Below, piece after piece: positions 47,601 to 59,241 of a stretch of 64,000 nucleotides of DNA. The stretch is from Lactarius indigo. Its lineage: Eukaryota > Basidiomycota > Agaricomycetes > Russulales > Russulaceae. Location: positions 310,001 through 374,000 of the forward strand of contig JAFKAC010000040.1 in NCBI GenBank assembly GCA_025766275.1, given 5' to 3'. How positions within the stretch are numbered: the stretch's first letter is position 1; the number at the start of each line of letters is the position of its first letter. The position numbers and the translations under genes are program-made. A model generated the notes under the pieces. That model made no database searches and was not told where the DNA came from. It was given only the letters and a program-made list of their open reading frames with translations.

Positions 47601-48598
47601 ATTTGCTGCATCATATCTACGAACATGATCAGCATCTGCGACGCCGATTCATCATGATAAATGAAATAAATGCTCACCCAAAGCCTTCCATATCCCGTCC
47701 ACGGATGTTTTGCCATCTATCAACGCAACTCCTCATTAGACCGTCTATTGACATTTGAGAAGCTTTGCATACCATCGATGACAACCTTGACGTTATTCAC
47801 AAGTCCGCAGACTACTTCGAATGTCTGGGTCATAGTCATCCGACCCTCCTCTTGGGTGAGACGATCTAGCCTGCGTAGGATGGCCTCTATCTCGCTTTCT
47901 CCCAGTAACTTCTTTGCGAATTTCTCTGCGCGGCATTGAGCCTTCGGTTGTCAAAGAGATGGGTGCACTTACTGAATCTTCCCTGCTTAATTTGTTTGGT
48001 AGCGAGAGCAAGCACGGAAAGTAGCTCGACCATCATTTTTACGCTTATCTCGGTCATGGAAGGAGTCAAGGGGAGATCAGTGTATATTCGGAGGCGCTTG
48101 AGGAAATTTGCGAGGCATTCAAACAATTCGACGAGGGCATCGTAGCTCGAGCTGACGCCACTGGCTGCCTGAATCCAATTATGACGAGGGGATATGGTTG
48201 GAGAATGTGACGGGATACGTACTGCAATGAGGACATCGACTCCAGCAAAGACGGCCTTTGCTGGTTCGAACGGGACCTAGGAAGAGGATTGATGAAAAAG
48301 AGTAAATGGAAAGAATTAGGATATTTGTGCTCACTAAGGAAATGGACGCGCCAAGAACCGCAGATAACGTGTGGACGATCTGGACTACGGGGCTGAGACA
48401 GTTGAGCAACTTGCGATTTCCATCACGGAAATCTTTGAATTTGTTAGCACTGTCTTCGAGTAGCTTAAGGACGTCATCGGGAGAGGCGCAAGATCGCATG
48501 GCGTCGGCAAATGGGTATGTTGCGAGGTCTATGCCAACTTGGTTGGTGTAGTCGGCGAGAGCAGCATCAATGATGGGTTTAAATGATATTGAAGACAT
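44603..48598 (-). pseudogene. Goodbye-NACHT-ankyrin receptor, unit 2, nonsense codon after Walker A
   Basis: Same nine-exon plan as unit 1: 48598-48335, 48276-48223, 48168-47973, 47925-47773, 47716-47678, 47616-47575, 47518-47348, 47291-46616, 46562-44603; total 3555 nt, frame kept. The single break is TAG at 47239-47241, where units 1 and 3 have TCG (Ser of HHLRSWV), about a dozen codons after GKPGSGKTI. A product would stop near residue 320, leaving the Goodbye domain plus P-loop. The rest is intact, including IIIDAIDESP, the winged helix and the ankyrin repeats, so the lesion looks recent. A short Goodbye-only protein or readthrough cannot be excluded. Confidence 0.88.
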
Positions 48599-48694
48599 TT
48601 GTTCACGGCCTCTCTCAGAGATGTGCTTGGGTGGTCGGTGAGTGCGGGAATGGGACTCAGTCCGTACTTAAGCTAGGGAAGGCTGCGGGCCCAC

Positions 48695-48740
48695 ATCAAC
48701 ACATCATGATTCACCGCCTGGATCGTGATGTGTGAGTTTA
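48695..48740. promoter_or_regulatory. Promoter palindrome, unit 2
   Basis: Counterpart of the element at 33922-33968. The left arm reads ATCAACACATCATGAT and the right arm ATCGTGATGTGTGAGTTT. The left-arm G to A change is matched by C to T in the right arm. Confidence 0.5.
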
Positions 48741-49110
48741 TGAGATCATGGGATACACCCAAAGCTAGAGCTTGCTGTAGGTGTGTTTCATACATCATAC
48801 GTTCATACTAGTACTAGTACGAAGTTCAACGGTGCCAGTGGTAGTACATGGTCAGTAACCAATGACAAGTACTAACGCATCAACCACGCGCCTGATTAAT
48901 ATGATCGAACCTTATCACAATCTGATCATACACCTGTACAACAACTTCTTATTCTTGCCTTGATTCTTGCGAAGGCAGTTTCCCACAGGTGAGGGCGACA
49001 AGGAAGGATTGAGACAGTGTCACGGTCCGGACTCCCGGGAGAGACGGCACTGACGTCCCGGGGGTGTGGCTCATACAATGATAATCCCTTATCCCCTCTC
49101 CCGCACAACA

Positions 49111-50799
49111 ATGTTCTCCGGCAAGTTCCAATCTGATGCCCTCCAGGAATCAAAGCTGATCTCGTAGCAGTCTCGAGTTTGAAAGAAAAGGCTTCTCAAG
49201 CTAAAACTGCTGGAACTAAATCATATAGTTCGGCGCGTGACAAGATCGCCTCATCTGGTGGCCCCTCCGCGGCTAAAGCAAAGCCTCCACCTCCACTACC
49301 CCAAAGGAAGGCATCTGGAAACCGCAGGGGCGATTCTAGAACGGTGGGCTTGCATACCTCATCTTCTGATGTCCCCGATAGGGTCCGCAGATGTCGATAG
49401 GATCGACTGGGCGAACCTTTCTCATGCAGACAAGCAAGTCTTCTTTACATGGCTTGATGAATTCTTCGCCCGCTATTTAGACCAATCCCAGGCCTTTTGT
49501 ACGTGTTTCTCCTCCCGTAGATCGACCGAACACATCTACGCCGTCGCCGTCACCGCGGTCCCTCCCCGTCTCTCCCCCTCGTAGAGATAGCCCTCAGGTG
49601 GGCCAGAATACAGGTTCCGACCACGTGAACGTCACTACAGCCGCCCCAGCGGTTCGCCGTAGGAAACCTTCCTCCCGTATTGTCTCAGCAGTGGACCTGT
49701 ACGTCCCTTCTGTACTACATCGTACACTATCCATTGAGATTATCGCAGCCGAAGATCAATTCTCAACCGAGACCCTCAGCACCTACTGAATTTCGAGTCG
49801 CCAATACTCGCTCAGCCACACTCACATTCTGCAGATTCAGGTTCGTCAACATCGAGACTTTATTTGATATTTGTTTCTGAAACGAAATAACTGTGGTAGC
49901 CGACCTTCAGATGTCATTCCCCCCGCCTGCTGAAAACGGTTCCGCTGCTGCCGATCTCGCATGGTACATGCTCCCCTCCACGCCTTGGGACACCGACTGG
50001 TATGCCTCCGACTTCGCCGATCCCACCGCACCTCAATGGATCGCCCGAGATCCGCTTCGCGGGCGCCTTCAGCTCGGACGGGCATTCGAAGACGGCGCGT
50101 GGCGTGATGCTCTTCTCGGACTTCAGCATGTGCTGGTACTCCGTAATGTACGGCAGCGGGACTCCCGTTCGCTGGGCGCGTTTCCGGCCATGCCCGGAGC
50201 CAATGCCCGCCGCTGCGTTGCAGCGCGCAGCACAGACACATGGCACGGCGGTGGCGGCGTTCGCCGTGAGCGCAGAGGCGTCAGGACGGCCCGTCGCGCG
50301 CGGCGAGTGCTGGGATATCGCCCACGAGGCGCTCCTGCACGCCGCGACCCTCTGCGCGCCGCATGACGCCCCGGTCCTGAGTACCTCGCGCGCGCACGGG
50401 CACCTGCTCTTCTGTGGGCGACCTGGAGTCGGCCGGTGGCGCGGCGGGGACGACCGCCTGCGTGCAGGAGACGTTGTTGAATGGCGGTCTGTGCGCATCG
50501 GCGCGGCGCAGTTCGGGGCGTTCGCGATCCTGGGAGACCCAGACCATACTGCGGTCCTTGTAGAGGACACCGTTCCCCGCTGTGCTGTTGCGGATGGCGA
50601 GGGCGTGCGGCCGAGTGACGTTGGCATCCTGACGGTGGTGGAACAGACAGCGGGACGCGCGCCGAGACGCGCGTCGTATGATCTCGCCAAGCTGCAGGAA
50701 GGGGAGGTCTGGGTATATCGTCCGATTGGGATGGTGGAGTATCTTGGCTCGACGTTGAGCATCGATATACCCTCAGCGCTTGAGACTTATGCTCTCTAG
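49111..50799 (+). pseudogene. BBC1/AIM3-like gene, unit 2, frameshifted
   Basis: Begins like unit 1 (MFSGKFQSDALQESKLIS, then the same out-of-frame segment). Compared with unit 1 there is an extra base near 49382 (CCCCGATAGGGTCC), another near 49488 (CCCAGGCCTTTT), and another near 50022 (GACTTCGCCGAT against GACTTGCCGAT). Each shifts the frame. The C-terminal domain from about 50025 to 50799 is open and retains GECWDIAHEALL and GDPDHTAVLVED. Four or more segments in different frames make this a pseudogene, though still close in sequence to unit 1. Confidence 0.85.
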
Positions 50800-50910
50800 A
50801 ACTTAATCCGGCGTGATTGTGTATCACGCACGACAACGGTTACGATAATTTCCTGGTAATACAGTGCGAGTATCTACCTCGACCCCGAACATGTACATAC
50901 GACACCTACC

Positions 50911-53135
50911 TTACCTTTTCTTGTCTTTAGTACGCGCTGTCTCTATCCAATTTCTTGGTACCCCCAAGCTGTCAAGCAGCTCTAGCACCGCCCTGTCTGT
51001 TTTCCCTGAAACATCCCCTCTTGTCCCCCGCTAGCCACCAGCGATACTTTGTGTACGACATCAGAAAGTGATAGCAGTTTGCTGGATTCACAAATGGCGT
51101 GACATACCCCAAGTCGAAGACGCACAGCGCACTCGCAGAGCTTCAGCCAGGGCATCCATCCGCCGAGAGGTAGAATACTTCAAACCGTTTGATATGCGTG
51201 CAGGCCTTGGCGTGGCGGCCCTGCCTATCCTTGCCCCCGCCGCCTTACCTTGCTTTACTAAGGAGACCCTACCTGGCCTTGGCGGTCACCATAATTGAGC
51301 GCAGAGCAACCTTTTTGATGATAGACTCGTCGCCGGAGACCGTAATTCGGTACAATGGCTGCATGTATTTGCACAAGCCGCTCAGGGCTTCATCCTGCTT
51401 TGCAAATTCTAGGGTGGAGGGAGTACCCTTGGCGTTCGAAGGACCGTAGAGCGCGGTAGCCAAGACCGGGTCCGATCTGATGTTGACGAACTGCTGCTCG
51501 AAACGGTTGACTAGATCGTGCTTCTCGACGTACGTGATCAATGCGGATACAAGGACGTTATGCTACCGTGGTTGTAAAAGCATTCGCCAGTAGAGTGAGA
51601 ATGAGATAGCGGCGGCACCTTACTCGTGTCCGAGGTCTTTGAACAGAGGTGTGTCAAGGTGCGGCTTCCACAACTCCGTCACTGTGATAGCCTTTCCCGC
51701 GTTCGCGGCTTCTGCCGCCTGCTACGCTTCACGCTGCTCCGCTCGTCGCGTCCGCTCATCTTCCTCCCCAATTGTGCGATGATGTCGGTGCGCAACAACG
51801 TCTGCATGTGTCGGAACACCCCAGTAACCTGCGCGTCCGGCAGGGCGTCCTTCAACTTGAGTAGGCCCCCCTTCTCCGACGCGCGCAAAAAGACAGAGAG
51901 CGACTCGAACGCGGAGTACTTGATGTCGATGGGGGTGGTAGCGGTCTGCGAGAATCTGCGCGCGGGGAGGACGTGTGCCGTGTACAGGGCGGTCGTGGGC
52001 ATCGAAAATGCAGAATTTGGGAGAGTGGCAAGGGTCGTTCGGAGGGCTTATGGGAGCGCAGCGTGCAGACGAGTGGAAGCTTCTGATCAATCGGACCACG
52101 TCATGAAGGACAAATGGAACAACGAACACTGGCACGGTACCTTCCGGTGTGAGTTTCTCTATCTCCTCGACATTGGCGGTTCCGCCTTGCATCACGGTGG
52201 GAGCATTATCCACTGGTTCTCGGGGCGCGCAGGGACGCGGTGCGCATGCGCCGCCCCCGTTGCAGTCTGTACCACCAATTTCGTCGCCCGCGCCGTCCAT
52301 CGCCTCGCCGCCCGCTGCTGCCGCCACCGCTGGGAGTGCACCAGGCGGCCCGCACTTAGATCCGAGGGCCCACAGGTGGCCCTTCCGCGTATGCAGGACG
52401 ACGATCGCCTTCCACTTGTTCAAGCCGTTATTGTCGATCTTGTCCGCGTCGACTGCCATGCGGTCCACCGCGAGGGGCGGCTCCCGGGTGTCCCACGCAA
52501 ATTGTGCGACACTGACGGGGGCGCCAGCCAGTGCATGTGCCGGCGTCTGCACGACTGCGTAAGGCAAATAAATGGGAATGTGAATGGAGGGGGATCTCGC
52601 ACCCCGCTAGGTACCATGAGGTCTGCGCCGCCGACGAGGACGCGGATGGCGGCGGCGGCGAGCACCGGGAGTAGCGTCCGGTGTTTTCCAGAATGTGTTT
52701 ACTGGAGTCCGATCGATAGGTCGATAGATGTACATCAGTGATCGTGGACCAATCGTGGTGAGATTAGAGGGCGCACCTGTGGGGTTCAGCTCATCAAACG
52801 ACGAACTCGAGCCCTTCCCAACACTGAACCAGAGTGGATTGCCGCCTCCTGACATGCACAGGACCTGTGAGAAGAGCACTGTAGGTGATAAAACTACAGA
52901 ATTATCCCCCTTCTCGTTGTGGCGACCTAGGGAGGGAACTTATATCGGACTCATTGTATGCGCTCAATTTTTGTACTGCACAAGCGCACGAGCGTGTCGG
53001 CAATTTCCGGAGACAGCTAGAACCGCTCGGTCAGGCGCGCTTTGATTTTGCGCCTGTCTAACGATCTAAGAGAGGCCGGAAAGTCGAGTCTATGAGATGC
53101 AGCTCAACTGGAACGACTGTGGAATTACCTAATGT
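50911..53135 (-). pseudogene. TMA64: eIF2D/TMA64 copy of unit 2, truncated and frameshifted
   Basis: Recognisable PUA (DPLWFSVGKGSSSSFDELNP), central, SWIB (YVEKHDLVNRFEQQFVNI) and SUI1 (YRITVSGDESIIKK) segments are in order. Lesions against the intact unit 3 gene: the first exon is cut off before the MFKKP start at the unit edge (about 53135); the GGADLMVPG donor region reads VPSG with a shifted phase (about 52605); about 19 bases are missing at the start of the SWIB exon (about 51550); and one base is lost near 50990 in the SUI1 end. A 371-codon plus-strand ORF at 51626-52741 is its antisense shadow. Confidence 0.88.
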
Positions 53136-54520
53136 CTTATCTCAAACTAGAAAAAAAGAGTGTTAAGGTTGCTGTGCAAACCCGCGCGTCACGTCCTTCT
53201 CGGTTCTTTTGTTTTGTTTAGACAAACCATCGGCAAAGGCCAGAAGATAGCAACCCGTTTTGTGAGACGGTTCACTATCCCTTTCCAGATGCACGGGTCG
53301 TCATTGCTCTGCGTCCACAGAGCATAACACTTCCGGCTATACAGTTAGATTTTCTACAGTTATATAAACCTTCACGTTCCTATAGTAGTACCTCAAGTGC
53401 TACATAGGGTTCTGTACCCCAAGGCGCACGGTAATGGATTCGAAAAAAAAAAAAAGTAGTACCTCAGCCCTGTTCTGTTAGTGTGCGCAATGACAGCCGA
53501 GCCTTTTTCTTCTCGTGCAGACACAATCGCGCACACGTTCATTTGTTTACACATCTATTACCCTTTCTTGACTCGTTACGATTGTCCATACCTCTTAGGG
53601 GGGAACCAGCCCTCAGGCCTTAGGTTAGATACTGGCTAAGCTGCAAGTGTGCTCGCAAACTGGCGCGCCAAGGCGGACACAGACACTGAGTGCCAAGACA
53701 GGTCACGGTTCCTCGAGAAGGCTCGATTCGCATAATCCCACCTGTACTGGAGCAATGAACGAATCTAGGTATGACGCTTTCCTGCGAGTCTATTGAATCT
53801 CGTGCTGCGAAGAAGCTTGTGATGATAGACGATTCGTGGGCGAAGTGAGAGAGCAACGAGGTGAACAAGGTTGGGTTTCGAGGGCATTGCCAGTGTGGCA
53901 GGACGTTGGACGCATAGCCAAAAGCAGACTGGCGGCGTTAAACGTCGACAAGGATCAGGGAGAGTAGTCAAGTCTCGGTCACGTAGGTATAGCATTGACA
54001 TTGACTATGGACTCAGTATGGAGTGGTTGTCGCAGCTCAGAGCGGTAGGAGAGATAACGAGTTACGGAAAATATCGACCTGACAACCCTATGCGCCACAC
54101 TCCGACTCGGAGTCGCCCTGAGTTTCAACAAGTAGAACAGATATGGCGACCCCAGGTCTTCAGGTCATCTGAATTGTATGGGGCTTCACTGGATGCAAGA
54201 CACTCGAGCTAGGAAGGCCCCTTGAGACGTGGGGAAATGAGTGCTAGCGAGTGACTGAGTGGGATGACTTGTCTCGGATGCCGCAAGCACAGGTGCCTCG
54301 ACCGCCGTTGCTGCGGACCGACTCGGAAGTTCTCATGGGCCTGGGTCACCTTATCAGCGACTTGGATGTTGACCATACGTTCCCTCGTTCAATCAGTGTC
54401 AAAATTCGAGTTGTCTCGGGAAAAGGCATGCTTGATCATATTTCCTTTACCCTTTTCTGAAATTTGACCTTAGTGTACATCGTTCATGTCATCGGCGCTG
54501 TTACTCGGGCCCCACTACTG
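53136..54520. other. Spacer between units 2 and 3
   Basis: Contains a 59-bp retroposon insertion (53396-53454) and, from about 53960, the spacer repeat that precedes unit 3. No gene was recognised. Confidence 0.5.
53384..53466 (+). mobile_element. 59-bp 5'-truncated retroposon copy with 12-bp target-site duplication
   Basis: AGTAGTACCTCA occurs at 53384-53395 and 53455-53466. The insert contains TGTACCCCAAGGCGCACG, then GTAATGGATTCG, then a run of A residues. This 3' end is nearly the same as that of the 285-bp insert at 8307-8591. It is a severely 5'-truncated member of the same family. Confidence 0.82.
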
Positions 54521-54730
54521 TATTTCCCTTTCCCATATATCGTATACTACCATTCACAGACGTACAAAACACCGTACCGTGCCATCGAGGCTCAGACTTG
54601 AGTTTTACGGCTACAGTTTACGGTACCCCTGTCACCGCACTAGTGCCATGTTCTACTACTAGTATTCTACATGTCCATACCTGTGATGAGTACTGCCTGG
54701 ACGGTGTGTCCTCCAAACCCCATGCTTCAT
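53960..54730. repeat. Spacer repeat, copy 3
   Basis: Matches the repeats at 42535-43290 and 43590-44400 and leads into duplication unit 3. Shared landmarks are GCATTGACATTGACTATGGA, CGCAGCTCAGAGCGGTAGG and TTGTCTCGGGAAAAGGC. Confidence 0.65.
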
Positions 54731-57700
54731 ATGTACGTACCAGGCTCTGAGTCAGCCTCTAACAAGACCTCTGCGACCCTATGATGTCCGTGTATCATTG
54801 CCTCTTGTCTTGGAGTCCGTCCTTGGTGGTTCCGAGCATCTAGATCTGCGCCATGCTCTACTAAGAGCAGGCAAATATGGAGGAGCCCGTGGATCGATCC
54901 GAGATGCAATGCGGTCTGCCGGAACCTCGTTTTTGCGTTCACATCAGCACCACAGTCGAGTAATAATTGCGTAACCTCCAGATGTTCAAATGTTGTCGCC
55001 TGAAGCAGCGGGGTCCAGCCGCCTCTGTTCCGCGAGTTCACGTTTGCGCCTCGTTCAATCAGCAATTTTGCCACCTCGAGTCTCCCCTCGGCCGACGCCT
55101 CTTGTAACGCAGTGCCACGAGTGCCATTCCTTTCGTCGGCATCCGAACCTCGGTCAAGTAATAACTGTACCGTGTCTAGCTGTCCGTTTCCTGACGCAGC
55201 GTGCAACAAGGGTTGTTCGGGTGTTACCTCTTCTCCACGTTTCCGTGCCGGTTGGACAGCATCAGAGGGCTGATTTCGCGGTCGGAAGATTGGCACTGCA
55301 CCCACCATGTGTTTGGATAGGAAGTTCGCTACCTCGAGTTTCCCGGAGTCGAATGCCAGATCCAACGGCGTCTTATTGTTGTCATCACATATGTCGAAAT
55401 CGGCGCCACTCGCGAGAAGGAGCTTCACGATGTTGAGGTGGCCATTGCTTGCTGCTGAGTGCAACGGGGTCCGGCCTTCGTCGTTGGGGGAATCCGGGTC
55501 TGCGCCGTTGTCGATTAAGAGGCGAACGACATTCAAATGATCGTGTTCTGACGCTATATTCAATGGGGTCCGGCCGTCTAACGCTCGAAAGTTCACATCC
55601 GCGCCATGCTGGATTAGTAGCCGTGATGTCTCCACTTGTCCGACAGAGGAAGCCAAGGCTAATGGAGTCTTGTGTTCTCTGCTTGATGGAAGATCTACAT
55701 CTGCGTTGTGCTCGAGTAACAACCGTACAATGTCAGCGCATCCGCCTCCCGATTCCCTATGCAGTGGGTTGTACCCGGTGGCATCCAGAACATTCACATC
55801 AGCACCACGCCGAAGAAGCGAACGTGCCACATCCATGTCGCCAATGTTGAATGCCGCGATCCATGAAGTCTCGTAATACCCTCCCCTAGCATCAATATCC
55901 CCTGGGTAGGCCAAAATCAGGTGATCCACAAGCCAGCGGAGACGACAATGTATCGCGTAATATAATGGAGGCGCCTCTGGCCGCTCGGGGTGCTTCGTAG
56001 GCATCGATTTTCGCCAAGGGTCGTCGATGTCGTATATCCAGACCCATGCAGAGAATTGTGGATTGTCCCAGTCAAACAGCCGTTCCGTAGCCTCGCGGAT
56101 CGTCGATGACACATCCTCGAACTGGCCGTGCTCAAACCAGTGTCGTGAGGCATAATCCGCCAGCGGAAAGTTCCTAATGCTCTCTTTGTCGATATGGTTG
56201 TCGAGCTGGAGTAAAACCCCAAGGGAGGCTTGCGCGAGAGTGGCATGTGCCAAATGAGGGACGATGCGATAGCAAGACACATCCTCGCTTGCGGCGACAA
56301 GCCGGTCCGATGTCAGGAATTCCCTGACCGAAAAGTGGGAAAATTGAACGATTCGAGACCCGTTGATATTGACGACTGTGATGAGACTCGAGCATGCCGA
56401 AAGTACAGCTTCTTCGGCATCGTCTAGTCGCCAGTCCACGTTGAACTGTGGGACTGTTCCCGGACCGAACCGGACCGCCAGAATCTCCGCAAGCTCCTCG
56501 ACGCGAAGTGGTCTAACAGACACGGCGAGACATTGGAAGAGTCGGTGTGCGAACTGTCGCTTCACTTTATCGATCCGAAGTAACATGTGCTCGTATGTTT
56601 CGTCCAACGTCTCCGGCAAGTGGTCCAAAATACTATGGATACTTGCGGGGAAACATCGGCGCAAGATGTCCAACAAGCAGTAAACCCATCTGAACCTGCC
56701 GCATTTATTAACCGACAGCCCATGAAAACCATAGGGGAAATTGCTCACATGCCGTCTGCTTTCTCCGAGAGTCTATCGATAACCAGCTGCCTATTCTCTG
56801 ACTTCCATCTTCGCATATTCCGATCGGAGTGGACCACCGATTTGATATATCCTAAGATGTCTGCCATTTGTCCACTTTCTTCGTGGAGTGAAATGCGGAA
56901 CGACGCCAAAGGTTCGAGAATGCACCGGATGTCGATCTCCGGGCGACTGGAAACGCATAGGTTTACATTTGGAAGTTGAAAACCGACAAGATCTTCTATG
57001 AACTGGAGTACATTTTCACGAGCGGTTGGCATGCCGGAGATGTTCGGGGATTCGTCGAGAGCATCTATGATGATATACGTCGCTGGCTGTCCTGGGAGCT
57101 TGAGCATGTCCGTCAGGCATTGGGAAAGTGCGTCGTCTGAAGGCTGCTGGGCTCCTTCGTCGTGGTCCAAATAGAAATTCGAGAAAATATCATGGCAAGC
57201 GTCAGACCTGGCACTGAGCTGGAAGAGGAGGGAGGAGAGTAGATCGCGTCGTTGCTGCTTGTGAGTGTCCCTGAAGTCGAAGAAAAAGTAGGCCATCAAA
57301 GCAAGTCCAGCCTTGCGGATCCTGTCGATTTCTCGGACGATCGTAGACCTGGGAGTGTGCGTGAATACCCACGATCGGAGGTGATGAGGCACCACATACA
57401 TCAGAATAGTTTTTCCGGAACCGGCTACAGAGGGGGAAATGAATCAGGATTGTCGCAAGATATTAATATTGGAATCCCACGTTTTCCCTGGATCCACAAT
57501 AGGGAGCCCTTCGCGTTCCACTCGGCGAAGGCGCTTCCTTCGCAGAACCACGTTGCAGTTCCATCTTGATGGATATCACGCGCAATGTTGTAGTTGGACG
57601 ATGGATCTGGAGGGGAGAGCCAACTTCGGGACTCCCTTTGCAAGCGATCACCTGCGACCAGCTTTAGAACCATAAGACCACAATGGTAGATCGATGAATA

Positions 57701-58730
57701 ACGAACGCCTGATCTTATTTATATCATTCGTAATCTGTTGCATCATATCTGCCGTCATGATCAACTTCTGCAATGCCGATTCATCATGATAAATGAAATA
57801 AATGCTTACCCAAAGCCTTCCAGATGCCGTCCACGGATGTTTTGCCATCTATCAACACAACTCCTCATTAGACCGTTTGTTGCCATCTGAGAATATTTGC
57901 GTACCATCTATTGCCACCTTGACGTTGTTAACCAGTCCGCAGACTACTTCGAATGTCTGGGCCATAGTCATCCGACCCTCCTCTTGGGTGAGACGGTCTA
58001 GCCTGCGTAGGATAGCCTCTATCTCGCTTTCTCCCAGTAACTTCTTTGCGAATTTCTCTGCGCGGCATTGAGCCTTCGGGTATCAAAGAAATGGGTGCAC
58101 TTACTGAATCTTCCCTGCTTAATTTGTTTGGTAGCGAGAGCAAGCACGGAAAGTAGCTCGACCATCATTTTTACGCTTATCTCGGTCATGGAAGGAGTCA
58201 AGGGGAGATCAGTGTATATTCGGAGGCGCTTGAGGAAATTTGCGAGGCATTCAAACAATTCGACGAGGGCATCGTAGCTCGAGCTGACGCCACTGGCTGC
58301 CTGAATCCAATTATGACGAGGCGATATGGTTGGAGAATGTGACGGGATACGTACTGCGATGAGGACATCGACTCCAGAAAAGACGGCCTTTGCTGGTTCG
58401 AACGGAACCTAGGAAGAGGATTGACGAAAATGAGTAAATGGAAAGAATTAGGATATTTCTGCTCACTAAGGAGATGGACGCGCCAAGAACAGCAGATAAC
58501 GTATGGACGATCTGGACTACGGGGCTGAGACAGTTGAGCAACTTGCGATTTCCATCACGGAAATCTTTGAACTTGTTAGCACCGTCTTCGAGTAGCTTAA
58601 GGACGTCATCGGGAGAGGCGCAAGATCGAATGGTGTCGGCAAGTGGGTATGTTGCGAGGTCTATGCCAACTTGGTTGGTGTAGTCGGCGAGAGCAGCATC
58701 AATGATGGGTTTAAATGATATTGAAGACAT
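54727..58730 (-). pseudogene. Goodbye-NACHT-ankyrin receptor, unit 3, frameshift in exon 2
   Basis: Exons by homology: 58730-58467, 58408-58354, 58300-58105, 58057-57905, 57848-57810, 57748-57707,57651-57481, 57424-56749, 56695-54727. Exon 2 is 55 nt instead of 54: CCAGAAAAAGACGG (about 58376-58389) replaces CCAGCAAAGACGG, shifting the frame after VPFEPAKAVF in the Goodbye domain. The sum is 3565 nt. If exon 2 were skipped, the remaining 3510 nt would be in frame (1169 residues). Walker A, IIIDALDESP, the winged helix and about eleven ankyrin repeats are otherwise intact. The C-terminus is longer and different (LLEADSEPGTYI). Called a pseudogene because the normal splice form is frameshifted; an exon-skipped product remains possible. 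Confidence 0.78.
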
Positions 58731-58826
58731 TTATTCACGGCCTCTCTCAGAGATGTGCTTGGGTGGTCGGTGAGTGCGGGAATGGGGCTCAGTCCGTACT
58801 TAAGCTAGGGAAGGCCGCGGGCCCAT

Positions 58827-58872
58827 ATCAACACATCATGATTCACCGCCTGGATCGTGATGTGTGAGTTTA
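58827..58872. promoter_or_regulatory. Promoter palindrome, unit 3
   Basis: Same sequence as in unit 2 (ATCAACACATCATGAT / ATCGTGATGTGTGAGTTT), between the receptor and the BBC1-like copy. Confidence 0.5.
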
Positions 58873-59241
58873 TGAGATCATGGGATACACCCAAAGCTAG
58901 AGCTTGCTGTAGGTGTGTTTCATACATCATACGTTCATACTAGTACTAGTACGAAGTTCAACGGTGCCAGTGGTAGTACAAGGTCAGTAGCCAATGACAA
59001 ATACTAACGCATCAATCACACGCCTGATTAATATGATCGAACCTTATCACGATCTGATCATACACCTGTACATCAGCTTCTTATTCTTGCCTTGATTCTT
59101 GCGAAGGCAGTTTCCCACAGGTGAGGGCGACAAAGCAGGATTGAGACAGCGTCACGGTCCGGAGTCCCGAGGGAGACGGAACTGACGGGGTCTCGTTGGG
59201 GTCTCGTACGATAAATCTCTTATCTCCTCCTTCACAGAACA

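Larger units (their letters stand above)
44380..53135. repeat. Segmental duplication unit 2
   Basis: Second direct copy of the receptor / BBC1-like / eIF2D unit. Its right end falls inside the first exon of eIF2D, upstream of which the MFKKP start is missing. All three genes carry inactivating lesions. Confidence 0.9.

Noticed and set aside
51626..52741. 371-codon plus-strand ORF, long for an unspliced gene
   Set aside because: It lies exactly antisense to the eIF2D copy of unit 2, has biased Arg/Cys-rich composition, and its counterparts in units 1 and 3 are broken into several frames.
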